64,000 bases of DNA from Rhodococcus sp. HM1 (GTDB lineage Bacteria > Actinomycetota > Actinomycetes > Mycobacteriales > Mycobacteriaceae): NCBI RefSeq assembly GCF_023218075.1, contig NZ_JALPTB010000023.1:24010-88009 (forward strand), in the 5' to 3' direction. The notes under the pieces were generated by a model. That model was not told the DNA's origin, searched no databases, and saw only the letters and a program-made list of their open reading frames with translations. Below, piece by piece: positions 61,974 to 64,000 of this stretch; position 1 is the first letter of the stretch, and every line of letters starts with the position of its first letter. The position numbers were made by a program, and so were the translations under genes.

Positions 61974-62852
61974 TCATCCCTTGAAGACAAGTTCGGGGCT
62001 CAGGCCCCAGATGATCACCGTCATCACGAAGTTCAGGACGACGATGGCGACCAGGCTCGCGCGGATCGCGCGTCCCGACGCCGAGCCGACACCCGCCGGC
62101 CCGCCCGACGCGAAATACCCGTAGTAGCAGTGGATCATCGTGACGACTGCACAGAAGATCAGGGCTTTGGCGACCGACGCGGCCAGATCCGGAACGTTGA
62201 GGAACTGGCCGAAGTAGTGGTCGTAGGTGCCGCTCGGCTGGTCGTGGAAGTTCTTGACCACAAGACCACCGGTGATGAAGCTGACGACGAGCGCCATGAG
62301 GTAGCCGGGCAGGACCACGAGCATGCTGCCGATCAGGCGGGGTCCGACGACGAACGGGATAGCCTGCAGACCGATCGATTCGGTCGCGTCGATCTCCTCG
62401 GAGATGCGCATGGACCCGATCTCGGCCGTCATCCGGCAACCGGCCTGGGCCGCGAAGCCGATGCCGGTGATGATCGGCGCGATGACGCGCACGTTGCCGA
62501 ACGAGCCGATGATGCCGGTCAGGGCGCCGAAGCCGAGCAGGTCGAAGGCCATGAACGCCTGGATGGCGACGACCGCGCCGACTGCGATACCGAGGAAGAA
62601 CATCAGGCTGATGACACCGCCGTCGACGACGAGCGACCCGTTGCCCCAGGCCATGTTGTTCATCGTCGCGAGGGTCTGCTTGCGGTAGTGCTTGACGGTC
62701 TTCGGGAGCAGGTAGAAGGTGCGGGCCGTGAACAGCACGATCTGGCCGAGTTCCTCGACCGCTCCCCTGGCGCGTCGGGTCACCGCACCGAGTCGGGCCG
62801 ACACCGGTGTGTGCTTGCGAATCCCGCGATGCGCGGGTGTTCCGGTCGTCAT
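61974..62852 (-). CDS. YrbE-type permease (second MlaE-family subunit)
   Basis: A 292-aa protein from ATG 62852, which overlaps the upstream permease stop (ATGA); the longer open frame upstream belongs to the first permease region. It has about six hydrophobic helices and the MlaE signature (GFAAQAGCRMTAEIGSMRIS, EEIDATESIG, VVGPRLIGSMLVVLPGYLMA). With the first YrbE protein it forms the membrane channel of the ABC-type Mce importer. Confidence 0.9.
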   Translation of the reverse strand: MTTGTPAHRGIRKHTPVSARLGAVTRRARGAVEELGQIVLFTARTFYLLPKTVKHYRKQTLATMNNMAWGNGSLVVDGGVISLMFFLGIAVGAVVAIQAFMAFDLLGFGALTGIIGSFGNVRVIAPIITGIGFAAQAGCRMTAEIGSMRISEEIDATESIGLQAIPFVVGPRLIGSMLVVLPGYLMALVVSFITGGLVVKNFHDQPSGTYDHYFGQFLNVPDLAASVAKALIFCAVVTMIHCYYGYFASGGPAGVGSASGRAIRASLVAIVVLNFVMTVIIWGLSPELVFKG

Positions 62853-63712
62853 CACGCGAGCCTTGCCGGGAAGAACATCAGCTGGAGCTGGCTGACGACG
62901 AGGTTCGCGATGAAGATGCAGAACACGCTCAGCACGACGGAAGCGTTGACGGCGTTGGCGACGCCGGTCGGTCCGCCCTTGGCCTCGAGGCCGCGCAGGC
63001 CGGCGATGAGCACGACCATCGCGGCGAAGATCACCGATTTGAGGACCGAGAATGCGAGGTCGGTGGGGGTGGCGAAGGCGCCGAAGGACTGCCAGAAGCT
63101 GCCCGGCACAACGTCGTTGACGTTGGCAGAGATGGTCAGGCCGGCGGCGACACCGGCGGCGATGATGACGATGCACAGCATCGGGGCGATCGCGATCATC
63201 GCGAGGAAGCGGGGAACGACGAGGCGCTGGACGGGGTCGATGCCCATGACCCGGATCGCCTCGATCTCCTCGCGGATGGATCGGGCGCCGAGGTCGGAGG
63301 CGATCGCCGAGGCGGCCGCGCCGCTCATGAGCAGACCCGCCGCCATCGGCGCACCCTGGCCGACGACGCCGAGGCCGCTGGCCGCGCCCGCGAGGGAGTT
63401 GGCGCCGACCTGGTTCATGATGCCGCCGACCTGGACCGAGACCTCGGCGCCGATCGGGACGGCCATCAGGAGCGCCGGCAGTGCGGTGACCTTCAGGAGG
63501 ATCCACATCTGCTCGATGACTTCACGCAAGGGCAGCTTCATCGCGATGGTGTCGGTGACGCAGTAGCGCAGGACGTTTCCGCCCAGGCGGGCGGACCGGC
63601 CGCTCGTCGCGAGGGATGCGGCCGGCTTGCTCGTCAGGTACTTCGCGAGGCGCGACAGGCCCGACATCCCCCGCTTCTTTTCCGCCAGGGGTGCGATGGC
63701 GGGTGCGCTCAT
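62852..63712 (-). CDS. YrbE-type permease (first MlaE-family subunit)
   Basis: A 286-aa protein with MlaE-family helices and motifs (GLLMSGAAASAIASDLGARS, IREEIEAIRVMGIDPVQRLV). Its ATG overlaps the stop of the preceding ATPase gene as ATGA (63709-63712), and its own stop overlaps the second permease start. It is the first permease of the Mce transport system. Confidence 0.9.
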   Translation of the reverse strand: MSAPAIAPLAEKKRGMSGLSRLAKYLTSKPAASLATSGRSARLGGNVLRYCVTDTIAMKLPLREVIEQMWILLKVTALPALLMAVPIGAEVSVQVGGIMNQVGANSLAGAASGLGVVGQGAPMAAGLLMSGAAASAIASDLGARSIREEIEAIRVMGIDPVQRLVVPRFLAMIAIAPMLCIVIIAAGVAAGLTISANVNDVVPGSFWQSFGAFATPTDLAFSVLKSVIFAAMVVLIAGLRGLEAKGGPTGVANAVNASVVLSVFCIFIANLVVSQLQLMFFPARLA

Positions 63713-64000
63713 CGGACGACCACCGCCGGGATCTCTTCGGTGGGGGTGTCGAAGTCCCGGTACTCGGCGTATGCCGGTTCGGCTCCGAGGCTTTCGCGGA
63801 TCGCGTGCTGCGCTGCCTCGGGCAGCGTGTGCAGGATCGAGCGGACACGGTCCTGGCGGCGCGCCACGGCGCGGCGTTCGGGCATGCCCGGCGTGGCCTG
63901 CATCTGCGGCACGATGCCCTCGACGTCGTCGACACCACCGGCATGATGCCCGGCGTCGACGAGCGCCTGCTCGTGCGCCATCTGCGCCTCGTCCTTCTCC
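63709..64000 (-). CDS. C-terminus of Mkl/MceG-like ABC ATPase (5' part outside window)
   Basis: The open frame enters from beyond the window edge and ends at 63709. The visible 96 residues contain GHHAGGVDDVEGIVPQ, ATPGMPERRAVARRQDRV and LHTLPEAAQHAIRESLG. This conserved C-terminal extension of Mce-linked ATPases (Mkl/MceG) lies after the nucleotide-binding domain. An internal ATG at 63981 is not a likely start. Its position directly before the permeases supports the assignment; the ATPase core itself is not in the window. Confidence 0.65.
   Translation of the reverse strand, partial: EKDEAQMAHEQALVDAGHHAGGVDDVEGIVPQMQATPGMPERRAVARRQDRVRSILHTLPEAAQHAIRESLGAEPAYAEYRDFDTPTEEIPAVVVR

Noticed and set aside
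61887..63566. 559-aa open frame on the + strand in the mce operon
   Set aside because: Antisense shadow of mceA and the YrbE permeases; low-complexity Asp/Arg/Glu-rich translation.

Overview
The window is high-GC, with Mce/YrbE transporter genes, IS21/IS256/IS1380/IS1634-type transposases and an actinobacterial-style acetoin (aco) operon. It most likely comes from a Rhodococcus or a close relative (Gordonia/Nocardia group). No rRNA, tRNA or CRISPR array was seen. About 40 kb in the middle (roughly 12.3-51.9 kb) is accessory DNA bounded and broken by insertion sequences, set between an aco operon and a chromosomal-type mce operon.

Region by region. (1) 1-1170: the 3' part of an IS1380-type transposase with a premature stop. 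(2) 2279-12022: an acetoin catabolism cluster on the + strand. It has an SDR acetoin/diacetyl reductase, a GAF-domain AcoR-like regulator, a 1.25-kb gap holding a perfect 15-bp palindromic operator candidate, then acoA-acoB-acoC-lpdA-lipA and a coupled 54-aa ORF. Together they encode the TPP E1, lipoyl E2, E3 and the lipoate synthase that makes the E2 cofactor. (3) 12357-15016: an IS21-type element (istA/istB). (4) 15.3-16.1 kb: relics of a 2-hydroxyacid dehydrogenase and a cupin. (5) 16165-20661: an IS256-type element whose transposase is interrupted in mid-codon by a 3169-bp Tn554-like element with two overlapping tyrosine recombinase genes.

(6) 20650-42721: a defence-like island. It holds two GIY-YIG domain proteins, a UvrD-like helicase with an N-terminal RelE/ParE-like domain, a GmrSD-type (DUF262 + HNH) protein with a C-terminal EVE/PUA-like domain, a COG3440-type HNH nuclease, and a tightly overlapped three-gene operon. 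The operon encodes an 1814-aa SF1 helicase with a Vsr/DUF559-like nuclease domain, an SF2 helicase with a sigma-70 region 4-like tail, and a protein with a RAMA-like C-terminus. The gmrSD gene carries at its 3' side an IS1634-type element (28966-32875) flanked by a 408-bp direct duplication. The transposase of that IS is split by a group II intron (29679-31823) whose ends can be placed to the base.

(7) 43284-54233: a Ter-type stress module. It has TerD, a DUF475/TerC-like membrane protein and a double-domain TerA-like protein on +. On - are a vWA protein (TerY-like), a PP2C phosphatase, a small membrane protein, a DUF4407 membrane/coiled-coil protein, a hypothetical protein and a protein kinase. 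A second IS1634-type element (50151-51854, 5-bp target duplication) has been inserted after codon 5 of the DUF4407 gene. (8) 54491-64000: a VOC/glyoxalase gene and a complete mce operon on the - strand (C-terminus of an Mkl-like ATPase, two YrbE permeases, MceA to MceF, and an Mce-associated protein), with mostly ATGA overlaps.

What is directly visible is the motifs, overlaps, inverted and direct repeats and frame reconstructions. Family names come from recognised motifs, without database searches. Functional roles for the island proteins are inference.
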